37,669 nt of DNA from Rubripirellula sp. (lineage in GTDB: Bacteria; Planctomycetota; Planctomycetia; Pirellulales; Pirellulaceae): NCBI GenBank assembly GCA_029245125.1, contig JAQWPZ010000183.1, positions 1 to 37,669 on the forward strand, written 5' to 3'. Shown piece by piece: positions 8,180 through 17,076 of this stretch (within the stretch, counting starts at the first letter, position 1; every line of letters begins with the position of its first letter). Position numbers and translations under genes: made by a program. The notes beneath the pieces were generated by a model. That model did no database searches. It saw nothing but the letters and a program-made list of their open reading frames with translations, and was not told the DNA's origin.

Positions 8180-8307
8180 AGCCGCCGGTACATCCAGCCG
8201 CCGGTACAACGAGCCGCCGGTACAACGAGCCGCCGGTACATCCAGCCGTCGCTACATCCAGCCGTCGCTACAACCAGCCGCCGGTACATCCAGCCGCCGG
8301 TACAACG
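8180..8307. repeat. 16-bp tandem repeat array, eight units
   Basis: Exactly eight 16-bp units start with agccg. Four sequence types occur: A agccgccggtacatcc, B agccgccggtacaacg, C agccgtcgctacatcc, D agccgtcgctacaacc. The order is A B B A C D A B. It lies upstream of the sulfatase operon and downstream of the peroxidase gene. It is not a CRISPR because there are no spacers. Chance open frames across it have no RBS and only mirror the repeat. Confidence 0.9.
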
Positions 8308-8600
8308 AGCAAACGTCACGCTTGGTTAGCCTCGCGGCTAGCAGGTCGCCCGACTTGTGATTCAGGGGTAGTGACGGGAACTCGAAATTCGTTTTGATGT
8401 CGATACCATTTTTGCTGAGGACGCTAGGTGGGGACGTTGCCGGTGCCCTCCGCTCTTTCTTGTCGGCCCGTGCTCTCCGCTCTTACCAATTAGGTTGACA
8501 GGCAACGAGCCGTGGAAATGCAAAACTTCGGTTTGGAGATCCTCGGCGTCGCCACCTGATTGCAAGCTGTTCGCTGTCATCTATGCGGTGAACGAGTCGT
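8308..8600. other. Intergenic region without supported gene
   Basis: Between the repeat array and the peroxidase stop I see no supportable gene. A phrase of about 17 bp is repeated imperfectly (gtgccctccgctctttc near 8445 and gtgctctccgctcttac near 8470). A 72-codon minus-strand frame (8362-8580) has no ribosome binding site and no recognisable domain. Confidence 0.5.
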
Positions 8601-9707
8601 TCATTGGGGAAACGCGGTGGGGGCTACATCTTTATACCCTTCGCCGTCGAGCGATTCCATAAATGCGACTAACTGTTTGATTTGCCGTTCGTTCAAGTCC
8701 AGGATTTCCGCATAGCGTTGATCAACTTTGCGATCGAGATTTGGATTTGGGATTCCACCTTTCACGTAGAGCTTGACGACCTCCGTCAGGTTGGTCACCG
8801 AGCCGTCATGCATGAACGGCGCTCGTTTGCTGACGTCCCGAAGCGGCGGCGTTCGGAATTTGCCTCTGTCGTCTTCTTTTTTGGTCACCGCGTAGCGACC
8901 TTCATCGGCGTGTGTCTTGGATTCGGCGTCCCAGCCAACACCGAGGTTGTGGAAGTCGTAGTCGCTAAAGTTTGGTCCTTTATGACAGTTATTGCAGAAC
9001 GCATTGCCAAAGAAGAGGCGATGTCCTTTTTTAACATCATCCGAAACAGCGTCGTCGTCACCCGCACGCCAGCGGTCCCACGGTGAGTTACCACTCATGC
9101 GAGTACGCTCGTAGTCAGCGATTGCTTTTGTGATTCGATCAATGTTGATTTCTTCGCTGCCGAACGCTTCGTCGAAATACTTCGCGTAGCCGGTGATATT
9201 GCGGATTTTTGCGACGACAGCGTCGTGATCTTTCATTCCCATTTCGATGGGATTGATGATTGGTCCACCCGCTTGCTCTTCCAATGAAGCGGCCCGGCCA
9301 TCCCAGAAGAAATTTGGTTTAGCTGCCCAAGCCGCATTCAGAAAGGAAGGAGCTTTACGGCCACCTTTTTGGCCATCGATTCCAGTTGATACCGGCGTTG
9401 GTTCAGAGAACCCATTCTCTGGCCGATGGCAGGATGCGCAGGAAACGGTGTTGTCGGCTGACAGTCGCTCATCAAAGAACAGCCATCGACCGAGACGAAC
9501 GGTCTCCGGGGTCGGAGGATTTTTGAGATCAGTCAGCTTGCTGGGAAGTTCTTTATCGCCAGGGATTCCGAGTGGTGGGTCGGGGATTGGTTGAATCGGA
9601 TTGGCGGATTCCCAAGCTGGGGCGTCGGCGGCCGACGTGGCAGAAGGGTTGCAGCAGGGCAAACAGATTATGATCGCGGCAACCGTGAATCGGTAGCAAG
9701 ATTTCAT
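8601..9707 (-). CDS. Di-heme cytochrome c peroxidase (CcpA/MauG family), exported
   Basis: The product has 368 residues from ATG 9707, chosen over the upstream frame start because it gives a signal peptide (MKSCYRFTVAAIIICLPC) with GGAG about 9 nt upstream. Two c-type heme sites are present: CASCH at 90-94 and CNNCH in the second half. Between them are the family blocks RLGRWLFFDERLS, GRKAPSFLNAAW, FFWDGRAASLEEQA and NPIEMG; after the second heme come KFRTPPLRDVSKRAPFMHDG. These match bacterial di-heme peroxidases, which reduce hydrogen peroxide using electrons from periplasmic cytochromes. Spacing and length are usual for the family. The gene stands alone, divergent from the J-like protein, so regulation cannot be inferred. 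A MauG-like oxidase role is the main alternative. Confidence 0.92.
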   Translation of the reverse strand: MKSCYRFTVAAIIICLPCCNPSATSAADAPAWESANPIQPIPDPPLGIPGDKELPSKLTDLKNPPTPETVRLGRWLFFDERLSADNTVSCASCHRPENGFSEPTPVSTGIDGQKGGRKAPSFLNAAWAAKPNFFWDGRAASLEEQAGGPIINPIEMGMKDHDAVVAKIRNITGYAKYFDEAFGSEEINIDRITKAIADYERTRMSGNSPWDRWRAGDDDAVSDDVKKGHRLFFGNAFCNNCHKGPNFSDYDFHNLGVGWDAESKTHADEGRYAVTKKEDDRGKFRTPPLRDVSKRAPFMHDGSVTNLTEVVKLYVKGGIPNPNLDRKVDQRYAEILDLNERQIKQLVAFMESLDGEGYKDVAPTAFPQ

Positions 9708-10067
9708 GAAGGCGGACTCCGAGGCGGAAACTGAAAAATGGAATATCCGAAAGTTTAGCAAATCGCTGCTGCTCTCTGTGGGGGCGAATTTGAGGCTTCT
9801 CGGAAGATGCTTCTGCTTGGCCGCTTGATCCCTTGGCGAAATGACATGGAATGCGGATTCTGCGGGATAAAGACAGCAAGGTTACTTGATGCGGCACGAT
9901 CCTGAGAGCGTGACCAAGAACTGGGCGTGACTGCCGGGTTCGGGTACAAATAGGTGCGACTGCCGGACTTGAAGGGCTGGCATGCTGGCTTCCAAAAAGG
10001 ACGTCTTGGATTGGTTCTTGAACTGGTCTTTTGACAATCACACACCTCTGCAGACCATCGTCAACTC
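9708..10067. promoter_or_regulatory. Divergent intergenic region between peroxidase and J-like gene
   Basis: 360 bp that must hold two outward promoters. An imperfectly repeated phrase (gtgactgccggg near 9926, gcgactgccgga near 9956) may be an operator-like pair. TTGACA occurs at 10031-10036, but no good -10 hexamer lies 16-18 bp further on. Nothing stronger is visible. Confidence 0.3.
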
Positions 10068-12818
10068 ATGGCCAACTTAACGGTTTTGCGCCACCGTCGA
10101 CTCGGCATTGCGATTCATCATCAACCGCCTGACCATTATCGTCTGCTCGGCTTGCCACGTTTGGAGTTGAACTCGGATGTGATTGATCACGCGGCGGAGC
10201 GTCAGCTAGACCATCTGCATCGTGAACCGAATGCGTTGCAGAATCCACAATTGGTTGAACTGTGCGGTCAGATTGATGGTGCGCGTCGTTGCTTGCTGAG
10301 TCATGACGAACATCTCGACTACGCGGCCAGGCTTCAGGGCTATCCGTCGGATTCGGATGATTTGGAACTTCAAGCTGCCTGGCGAACCTTCGCGGAAGAG
10401 TTTGAGGAAGCGTGGTTGACGGCGCAACGCGACCGACCAGATACTCAACATCTTTGGCTAGGCATTGCCCGGCATCAGCGGCCTGCTTCCAATGATTGCC
10501 TGCTTGGACTGGATGTGGGTGAGCGGGATGCCGAGGTGATCCGTTCTGCGGCCGATCGGCAAATTAGTTTCGTTCGCAAATTCGCAGCCGGCGAGAAAGC
10601 GGATGATGCACAGCGGCTTCTCGGGCAGCTATCGCGGGCGAGGTCCACCTTGTTGAAAATGGCTGAGGTGACTGCTGCAGAAGTAGCGCAACACGTTTCT
10701 AGTCCGGTTGCTCGTGGAAATGAACAAGCCGATTCACAAGACGGCATCGAAGATGGGGTAACCGATGAATCGAAATCGGCCCTGCTCGATCTGACACCGA
10801 GCACGCCAGAGCTGAGGATTGGGAAGCTAGAACTGGAGCCCCCGGTGGAATCGCCACTCCTCGGGCCACCATCCTCGTATCTGTCCCCGCCACCGCCCGC
10901 TGTCTTGCCTGAGGTTCGAGACGACCGCAAGCGGTTAGTTGTGACAGCGATGGTTGGCAGTGCAGCGTTTCTCGTGTTGATGTTGCTTGGTTTGTTTGCG
11001 TTGCCCATGATCTGGCCCCCCGATGACGTCACTCGTCCCGATGCTGGCCTGAGCCGTGTTCCGTCGGGGAACGCATTGCCCGGTCACGCCAGCACATCGC
11101 GAAAACACTCCACTGAGACGGGACCGGGCATGCGATCGAGTCAACGCGTGCCGCCATCGTCGCAGCGTGATGCCGATTTAGAGTTCAGTCGCTTCATTGC
11201 TCGATCGATTTCGTCGGCACCGACGGAGCTTGATCTGGAAGAGATCGAGTATTACGCATCGTTGGCGAGGACTCCACCACAGCAGCGTTCGATCGGGACA
11301 ATTCGTCAGCGGTTCATCTCTTGGCAATCGCATCGCGGCCGAATTGATGATGCGAAATTTATTGGGAAGCTAATTCAGTTAGAGTCAATATTGCAGCAGG
11401 TGGAACGCCGCATCGCACGTAGTGAGGGTGGTGAAAACGATTCGGTGCTGCTGGCTGACGCGACAGCGAAGCTCGACAAGATGCCCGCAGAATTTCCAAA
11501 TCATACTGAGATGGCGATCGAACGTTACAGACAAGTGGATGCTTGGGCTGAGCAGTTGCTCGGCCAACTGGATCATTCTGAATTGGACGAGACGCCCAGC
11601 GAGACGCCGAATAATGGGATACCGGGCGAAAACCCGTTCGTGGTGGTTACTCCACCGATTTCCAACCTGGGGGAGCCTCTGGATGAATCGGTAGATTCCG
11701 TAACTGAAGCAGCGGAGGTCGAAGCAGCGGAGGTCGAAGCAGCGGCTGAATCTTCGCTGATGAGAACGGAACGCACGTGGACGACAATCAGCGGTGTCAC
11801 CTTCAAGGCAGTGGTCGTCGACGTCGACCCAGAGGTTGTGATGTTTCGTCGGTCCATTGATGACCGGAAAGCCTCGATGAAGATGGACAAGTTGTCTGAT
11901 GCGGATCAATCTAAGCTACTTTCATTTCTTTATGATCGAGCCGATGCAGAGCAGTTTCAGTCAGCGGTGAAATTGATTCCGGCGGTTCAGTCCGATCCTG
12001 CGCCGGCGATTGTGCCGCTTCGTAAAAGCCACGTGCGATATGTCGACAGCCCCTATGCTGGATTGTGGGCCGCAGTCTGCATGGGCGAGGGCCTCAATCA
12101 AACAGACGAAGCTGCGCGTTTGTTGCTGCAGGTAATCCGAAGGATTAGAGAGCAACAGGCTCGCGATGATCAACGTCATCGCGTTACGTTGGCGGCAGCA
12201 CGCAACAATTTGGCAATCTGTAAGATCAAAGCAGGTGAATGGGATTCTGCTGCCATTCAGCTAACGCAGGCGCTGGAAGACGCACCTCAGGCGTTTCCGG
12301 TGGCGATTCACAATGGGCGGCAGCTGCTCTCGTCTACTAGTGAAGGCCGCTTGCTGGATGCTGACGCACGGGTGAAGCTCGAACAGGCACTTTTTAAAAC
12401 GGAGAAAGTGACGAGCGTGTTGTCGAGTGGTTGGTACTATTCGCTTGACGCAGACAGGCCGCGGTTCCGCCACGAAAACATTGGTGTCGTTGAATTGCCT
12501 TTTCCCCAATCAAGATCCGCGGTGGCTGGCGAGCCGGTCGTGCAAGATCGCTGGTGTCTAAGCTGCAAGGGAAGCGGGGTCATTCCGTGCGGTTATGGTA
12601 ACTGCCGGCGTGGTTCAATCGTTGTGAAGCAGCGTGTGCAACTCGCTATCAACCAAGTGACTGGCGAAGCGATTTATGGTGACAAGAACTTCAAGCAGAT
12701 CTGCCACCAGTGTCGAGGTGAAAGTAATTTCGATTGCCTGCAGTGCTCTGGTGGTCGCGTGACTGATGCCGATCGCGAACGCCTCGAAGTTGACAGCGAA
12801 CTGCTGGATGCAAACTGA
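10068..12818 (+). CDS. Membrane protein with two J-like domains, SHD1 domain and DnaJ-type zinc finger
   Basis: 916 residues, apparently multi-domain. Residues about 20-85 (HYRLLGLPRLE then DVIDHAAERQLDHL...ARRCLL) match the J-like domain that planctomycetes use in signalling proteins. Residues about 137-195 (CLLGLDVGERDAEVIRSAAD...LSRARSTLL) are a second copy. Neither has the HPD tripeptide of true J-domains. One transmembrane helix follows at about 291-316 (MVGSAAFLVLMLLGLFALPM). A glutamate-rich linker precedes an SHD1-like domain at about 567-627 (RTWTTISGVTFKAVVVDV, MDKLSDADQ). The C-terminus, about 831-897, has four cysteine pairs in the DnaJ zinc-finger style (CLSCKGSGVIPCGYGNC, CHQCRGE, CLQCSGG). 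The neighbouring Hsp70 gene converges on it. I infer a membrane-anchored co-chaperone-like or scaffold protein. Start ATG 10068 lacks a clear RBS. Confidence 0.85.
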   Translation: MANLTVLRHRRLGIAIHHQPPDHYRLLGLPRLELNSDVIDHAAERQLDHLHREPNALQNPQLVELCGQIDGARRCLLSHDEHLDYAARLQGYPSDSDDLELQAAWRTFAEEFEEAWLTAQRDRPDTQHLWLGIARHQRPASNDCLLGLDVGERDAEVIRSAADRQISFVRKFAAGEKADDAQRLLGQLSRARSTLLKMAEVTAAEVAQHVSSPVARGNEQADSQDGIEDGVTDESKSALLDLTPSTPELRIGKLELEPPVESPLLGPPSSYLSPPPPAVLPEVRDDRKRLVVTAMVGSAAFLVLMLLGLFALPMIWPPDDVTRPDAGLSRVPSGNALPGHASTSRKHSTETGPGMRSSQRVPPSSQRDADLEFSRFIARSISSAPTELDLEEIEYYASLARTPPQQRSIGTIRQRFISWQSHRGRIDDAKFIGKLIQLESILQQVERRIARSEGGENDSVLLADATAKLDKMPAEFPNHTEMAIERYRQVDAWAEQLLGQLDHSELDETPSETPNNGIPGENPFVVVTPPISNLGEPLDESVDSVTEAAEVEAAEVEAAAESSLMRTERTWTTISGVTFKAVVVDVDPEVVMFRRSIDDRKASMKMDKLSDADQSKLLSFLYDRADAEQFQSAVKLIPAVQSDPAPAIVPLRKSHVRYVDSPYAGLWAAVCMGEGLNQTDEAARLLLQVIRRIREQQARDDQRHRVTLAAARNNLAICKIKAGEWDSAAIQLTQALEDAPQAFPVAIHNGRQLLSSTSEGRLLDADARVKLEQALFKTEKVTSVLSSGWYYSLDADRPRFRHENIGVVELPFPQSRSAVAGEPVVQDRWCLSCKGSGVIPCGYGNCRRGSIVVKQRVQLAINQVTGEAIYGDKNFKQICHQCRGESNFDCLQCSGGRVTDADRERLEVDSELLDAN
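11706..11750. repeat. 15-bp in-frame tandem repeat in the J-like protein gene
   Basis: gaagcagcggaggtc occurs at 11706-11720 and 11721-11735, with a partial third copy. It encodes EAAEV repeats in the acidic linker before the SHD1 domain. Confidence 0.85.
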
Positions 12819-12851
12819 ATGACTTTCCGGCCGCGGCAATGAAGGCGTCAC

Positions 12852-12883
12852 GGCGCATTGAATGTCCGGCGCATTGAATGTCC
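12852..12883. repeat. 16-bp direct tandem duplication between convergent genes
   Basis: ggcgcattgaatgtcc is present at 12852-12867 and again at 12868-12883, in the 164-bp gap between the stop codons of the J-like gene and the Hsp70 gene. No clear terminator hairpin was found in this gap. Confidence 0.9.
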
Positions 12884-12982
12884 GCCGCTGAAATTTAGTT
12901 TGCTTGGGGCTATGCAGGGTCGTCTTTGACGCGAATTCACCCGCACCCTAAATGCCTCGCTCGGCCTCAGCAGAGTTCCCGT

Positions 12983-14983
12983 TCAAGATGATTCCAAGCG
13001 AGCTCGCAACGTTTTGATTTCTGCCGCAAGTTCCTTGACGGCTTTGGGAATGGTGCCGTTTTGGATGCATTCTCTGCCGAGCAACAAGCAGCTGAAATTT
13101 GCTCGTGATTCGGTTTGTTCAAACTTGGTTTTCGCCTTCGCCCGGACGGCGCCGAACCTCACCGCATCGGCACGGGTCGGGGGGTTTTGATTGTCTTGTT
13201 CGGCTTTATCGAGAGCCGCCGATGCCGCGCGAAAAGCTGCTTGAGTTTCCTGGGCTGATTGTTGCGTCTTTTGCAGATTGTTGGGTACCGTGGTCCGCAC
13301 CGCGGCGAGACCAACTTTCATGTAGAGTTGATCGAGTCGTCGGAGCACACTGCCCAGGTCGTTCTTGTTTGGCGTGCTGGTAGCTTCAGCTTGTGGGGTG
13401 TTGCCGGTTGCAGGCTCAATGGTCTCGGAGGATGTGAGGCGTTGCCGCCACGAATCTAAATCTTCCAATTCCGCTTCATCGGAACGTTGGATCTTGATTT
13501 GTGCCGATTGTCTTGTGTTGGGCATTCGAGCCGAAACCGCCACTCGGCCATCGGGTAGGTAGCGATAGGTGACTTCGATCTTTGAGCCTTTCGGAAGCCC
13601 CTCCGGTAAATCGCGAATGACACAATCGCCAAGTTGGATGCAATCTTCCGGGCGGTGGCTTTCACCCTCCAGAACGACCACTTTGACACTCCGTTGATTT
13701 TGTTCGGCCGTGGTGAAGACCTTTACCTTTTTGCATGGCAGTGGCGTATTTTTTGGGATCATGACAGCGTTGATCCGTCGCTTCGTTTGCATGTCGACGC
13801 CGCGAATTCCGAGGCTGTGCGAGTTGACGTTGATCAATTCAATTTGCGGTACTTTTGTCTTGCCTTGTTGAGTCAGCATTGCTGCATGGAGGGCAGCTCC
13901 TTTGGCAATGGCTTCGTCAGGCGACAAGGAGCAGTCGACCTCATGGCCGGTTGCTTTCTGTAGCATATCCGTGACGCCTGGCATCCGGCTGGAACCGCCT
14001 ACCAGCAGCACGCGATCGAGATCCTCCCAAGTCAAACCTGCTTCTCGCGTGACTTGGGACGTTGTCGTTTCGGTCCTTTCCAACAAGTCACGGGTGAGTT
14101 GCTCGAATTTCTCTCGCGTGATTTCGACGTTCAATCGAACTCCGGCGTGAAAGACGACCGCTGAGGTGCGAGATCGCTGCGACAGGGTGTGTTTGATGCG
14201 TTGGGCGTCGATCCAAAGTTGAGCTGCATCGCGAGGATCGCTGCGTGGGTCGATCCCGTGCTGTTCGATAAACTGCTCGGCAAGATATTGGGCGATGCGT
14301 TCGTCGAAGTCTTTCCCGCCTAGCTGGACGTCTCCGTCGGTGGCGATGGCGCGAAATTTGTTGCCGTCGATTTCCAGAATGGTAACATCGAACGTACCTC
14401 CACCGAGGTCATATACCAAGATGCGAGTTGGGCCGTCTGAGGTAGCGCCGTTGGCATCGAGCATTCCTTGTTGGCAGCCGTACGCTAAGGCGGCAGCGGT
14501 CGGCTCGTTGATGATATCCAGGACCTCGAGTCCCGCCATGCGGCCCGCGTCTTGCGTTGCTTTGCGACGGGCTTCATCAAAAAATGCGGGAACCGTTATC
14601 ACCGCCCGTTGGATGCTACCGAGTCGACGCTCGGCATCTTCTTTGAGTTGCTCGAGGACGAAGGCACTCAGAATCTGTGGTGGAACGTGGACCCCGCGGA
14701 TGCCACGTCGATAAACCGGTGATCCGACGTCACGTTTGAAGCACTCTGCAAAGTCATCAGGTTCCATGGCTGCTGCCATTGCCGCCTCGCGACCGATCAC
14801 GATCGCATGATCGTCAACTAGCACGGCTGTCGGTGTTAGCATGTCACCTTCTAAGTTCGGCAAACAGTAAGGTTTGCCGGTGTCATCCACGCATGCGACG
14901 GCCGAGTAAGTCGTGCCCAGATCGATTCCAATAGCCGGCCCCTCAGCTGAATCGTTGCTTGAATTGGCTGGTTGGCGATTCAC
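12983..14983 (-). CDS. Hsp70-family chaperone (DnaK homologue, divergent C-terminus)
   Basis: 666 residues from GTG 14983. The ATPase domain is complete: phosphate-1 loop [13 protein letters not shown] (18-30), the [12 protein letters not shown] region carrying the catalytic Lys, [29 protein letters not shown], phosphate-2 [14 protein letters not shown], and the adenosine motif [13 protein letters not shown]. The substrate-binding beta domain is recognisable ([12 protein letters not shown], then [17 protein letters not shown]), but the usual hydrophobic linker is altered ([10 protein letters not shown]). The helical lid is replaced by a poorly conserved coiled-coil-like tail. No GrpE or true DnaJ gene is nearby, so this is unlikely to be the housekeeping DnaK. 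It overlaps the FHA-like gene by 4 bp (GTGA), indicating translational coupling. It probably serves a dedicated role with its operon partners (inference). Confidence 0.92.
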   Translation of the reverse strand: MNRQPANSSNDSAEGPAIGIDLGTTYSAVACVDDTGKPYCLPNLEGDMLTPTAVLVDDHAIVIGREAAMAAAMEPDDFAECFKRDVGSPVYRRGIRGVHVPPQILSAFVLEQLKEDAERRLGSIQRAVITVPAFFDEARRKATQDAGRMAGLEVLDIINEPTAAALAYGCQQGMLDANGATSDGPTRILVYDLGGGTFDVTILEIDGNKFRAIATDGDVQLGGKDFDERIAQYLAEQFIEQHGIDPRSDPRDAAQLWIDAQRIKHTLSQRSRTSAVVFHAGVRLNVEITREKFEQLTRDLLERTETTTSQVTREAGLTWEDLDRVLLVGGSSRMPGVTDMLQKATGHEVDCSLSPDEAIAKGAALHAAMLTQQGKTKVPQIELINVNSHSLGIRGVDMQTKRRINAVMIPKNTPLPCKKVKVFTTAEQNQRSVKVVVLEGESHRPEDCIQLGDCVIRDLPEGLPKGSKIEVTYRYLPDGRVAVSARMPNTRQSAQIKIQRSDEAELEDLDSWRQRLTSSETIEPATGNTPQAEATSTPNKNDLGSVLRRLDQLYMKVGLAAVRTTVPNNLQKTQQSAQETQAAFRAASAALDKAEQDNQNPPTRADAVRFGAVRAKAKTKFEQTESRANFSCLLLGRECIQNGTIPKAVKELAAEIKTLRARLESS

Positions 14984-16950
14984 GGATTCTCATCTCTTGG
15001 TTTGATTGGTTCTGTTTTGATCCACAAGTCCAGCCCGCGCTGACTGAGGTAAGCCTGTGCGTGCACACTTTCAACCGCATAATGCACCGGCTCTGAATCG
15101 ATGTCTTTGGGGATCTCGCCTTCAAATGCATAGATCCCCAGCAGCTCGCCTTGCTGATTGACGACCACGCTACCAAATGGCTGGAAAGGCAGGTCTCCAA
15201 GTAGTTGCAGCAAAAACGGTGGGCGGCCCTGAATCCCTGATTCATTCGGTGGTGGGACCACGTCAAGCAATTTGATCTTTGTGAACTGTGGATCGAGTGA
15301 ATCAAATTGGGACAACGATTCACCTTCGATTGCAAAACCAAAGCAAGCGACCGTTTGGTCTTTCTTGACTGTCTTCTCAAGTTCGGCCAGGGTGCACTGG
15401 TTTGGCAAGGATTGCTTCGTACTCAGAATAGCGAGATCAAAGAAAGCTTGTTGCAGTCCACGCTGCTGTGGGTTCTGGATCGATTCGGCTTTGAGATAGG
15501 CCGCGTGGGTTTGGACTTCCTCAATCTCAATGCCTTGGGGATCGATTAGATCCAGGTTGCGCGTGTCTGCCGCGAATACTTTCCAACCTCTGCCTCGAGC
15601 GTCGTTGATGCCGTGGGCAACCGAAGCGGTGGTAAGCAAGCGGTTGTCGTCGATCGCGCAGGCAGTCCCGAGAGGGACCAGTAACTTACCGGGAATCGTT
15701 TCGGTGACGACCAAGTAGATGCAGTCCCGCAGTTGTGTCTCGGCTACTTGCCAGGGATCAGGTTTGATTACACGAATGCGGACAAGGCCCTGCGTCCCTT
15801 GCTCGCCGGAACCATCATCGACTTGATACGGAATCGTGATCTCACGATTCGCAGATTGATCATCAATTCGCCACGTAAGCACCCCGGTGTTCGGATCGAG
15901 CTGAGCACCTTCTGGCGCACCTGCCCCAAGGCGGAAGGCCAATGCCTGAGCTGGCAGGTCAGCATCCTTCGCGGTCAGCGTGATACTGAAATCTTGTTGC
16001 TCTAACAGATTGACGGTTTGAACCGGCACCGTCTCTGGCTCTGGCGGTCGGTTGATCTCATCTACTTTGATCTCTAGCCACTGAGAGTCCTGTTGTTCGG
16101 ATGCATCACCTCGGCGAACAGTTAGTTGGCAACGGTATTCGCCCGGTCCATCCGATTCGGTGGTTTGCCAACGAATCGTGCCGGTCGCTTCATCGATCGT
16201 CATTGTCGGTGGTGCGTCCTCGTCTAACGAAAACCGATCTCGCGAATCAGCCTGGGTCAGGGTGGGACGCCAAAATAGTTGTTTGCCTTCTTTGACGACA
16301 AGGACGCCAAAGGGAACCAAACTTGGACGGGTTGCCTGCGGTTTGGACGTTCGAGAAGCCGCCCACTGGGTCCCCAGCATCACGACGATCAAAAATCCTA
16401 GCGTCCCTACCGCTGCAAAGATTTGGTTTGTTGAAAACCTGGGTGAGCCAGAAGGTTCAGGGTCAGCAGCCGATGCCGGTTCCGACGCTGCGGGAAAGGG
16501 ATCCCTGGTCGCAGCCGCACTCGCAGATGAGGTTGTTGTCGTTGGAGAAACCGGGGCGGGTGTTGGCGAGACTGATGCTGGATTAGCCGGGGCTGATGCC
16601 GTATCACGACTTGCGGGTTTGACCGTGGCGATGGGTGACAGCTTGCTGATGAATTCGCAAGATAAATCGGGACCCTCGTGTGACATCCGCAAGAAATCGC
16701 CCGACTTCAAGTCGGCAGAATCTTCGACTAGATCTTGGTTCAAGAAGATCGGCATCACACTGCCACAAACGACAGACCAGCCGCCGTTTTGCCATTTCAA
16801 TGTGACGCGACGATCACGGATGCCGGGGTTCGCTGTTACGTCAAAACTGATGTCATCGGACGGTTGATCGCCGATTTCAATCGCTTCTCGGTCGAACTCT
16901 AGCTGCTGACCTTGCCGGTCACCCGACAAAATAGTGATTCGGATTGGCAT
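14980..16950 (-). CDS. FHA-like / transmembrane / trypsin-fold protein without clear catalytic triad
   Basis: 656 residues. Residues 1-110 look like a diverged FHA domain ([32 protein letters not shown], then [13 protein letters not shown]), which in other proteins binds phosphothreonine. An Ala/Pro/Ser/Thr-rich linker leads to one TM helix near 180-205 ([17 protein letters not shown]). The outer part has Ig/cadherin-like repeats ([15 protein letters not shown], and the similar [16 protein letters not shown]). A trypsin-like domain follows at about 405-645 ([47 protein letters not shown]). The Asp block is present, but the His is not in the normal T-A-A-H position and no G-x-S-G-G is seen, so it is probably a pseudoprotease. 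It lies upstream of and overlaps the Hsp70 gene; 126 bp separate it from the gene before it. Topology suggests FHA inside, protease fold outside. Confidence 0.75.
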   Translation of the reverse strand: MPIRITILSGDRQGQQLEFDREAIEIGDQPSDDISFDVTANPGIRDRRVTLKWQNGGWSVVCGSVMPIFLNQDLVEDSADLKSGDFLRMSHEGPDLSCEFISKLSPIATVKPASRDTASAPANPASVSPTPAPVSPTTTTSSASAAATRDPFPAASEPASAADPEPSGSPRFSTNQIFAAVGTLGFLIVVMLGTQWAASRTSKPQATRPSLVPFGVLVVKEGKQLFWRPTLTQADSRDRFSLDEDAPPTMTIDEATGTIRWQTTESDGPGEYRCQLTVRRGDASEQQDSQWLEIKVDEINRPPEPETVPVQTVNLLEQQDFSITLTAKDADLPAQALAFRLGAGAPEGAQLDPNTGVLTWRIDDQSANREITIPYQVDDGSGEQGTQGLVRIRVIKPDPWQVAETQLRDCIYLVVTETIPGKLLVPLGTACAIDDNRLLTTASVAHGINDARGRGWKVFAADTRNLDLIDPQGIEIEEVQTHAAYLKAESIQNPQQRGLQQAFFDLAILSTKQSLPNQCTLAELEKTVKKDQTVACFGFAIEGESLSQFDSLDPQFTKIKLLDVVPPPNESGIQGRPPFLLQLLGDLPFQPFGSVVVNQQGELLGIYAFEGEIPKDIDSEPVHYAVESVHAQAYLSQRGLDLWIKTEPIKPRDENP

Positions 16951-17076
16951 CGGCGGAAAAGTTGGGTTCGAACAGGGAAGGCAGTAGCAGAAAAGAGTTC
17001 AATCAATCGATTCCGATCGACACCGCTTAATCTGGTCAACACCAGTGGTTACGGGGCGACGACTCCGTGGCATGGA

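Noticed and set aside
8180-8307. CRISPR array
   Set aside because: Units are contiguous with no spacers and only 16 bp long; no cas genes nearby.
8065-8319. 84-codon minus-strand frame across the 16-bp array
   Set aside because: Its peptide simply repeats the array, has no RBS and no domain; best explained as open frame by chance.
8362-8580. 72-codon minus-strand frame before the peroxidase gene end
   Set aside because: No RBS, no domain, and it contains an imperfect direct repeat; looks non-coding.
9553-10041. 162-codon minus-strand frame upstream of the peroxidase
   Set aside because: It overlaps the peroxidase signal peptide in another frame and has no recognisable features.
10475-11032. 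185-codon frame antisense to the J-like gene
   Set aside because: Serine/arginine-rich low-complexity peptide typical of antisense frames; the sense frame has clear domains.
12983-14983. Housekeeping dnaK assignment
   Set aside because: Hsp70 family is certain, but the altered linker, tail and operon context argue against giving the symbol dnaK.
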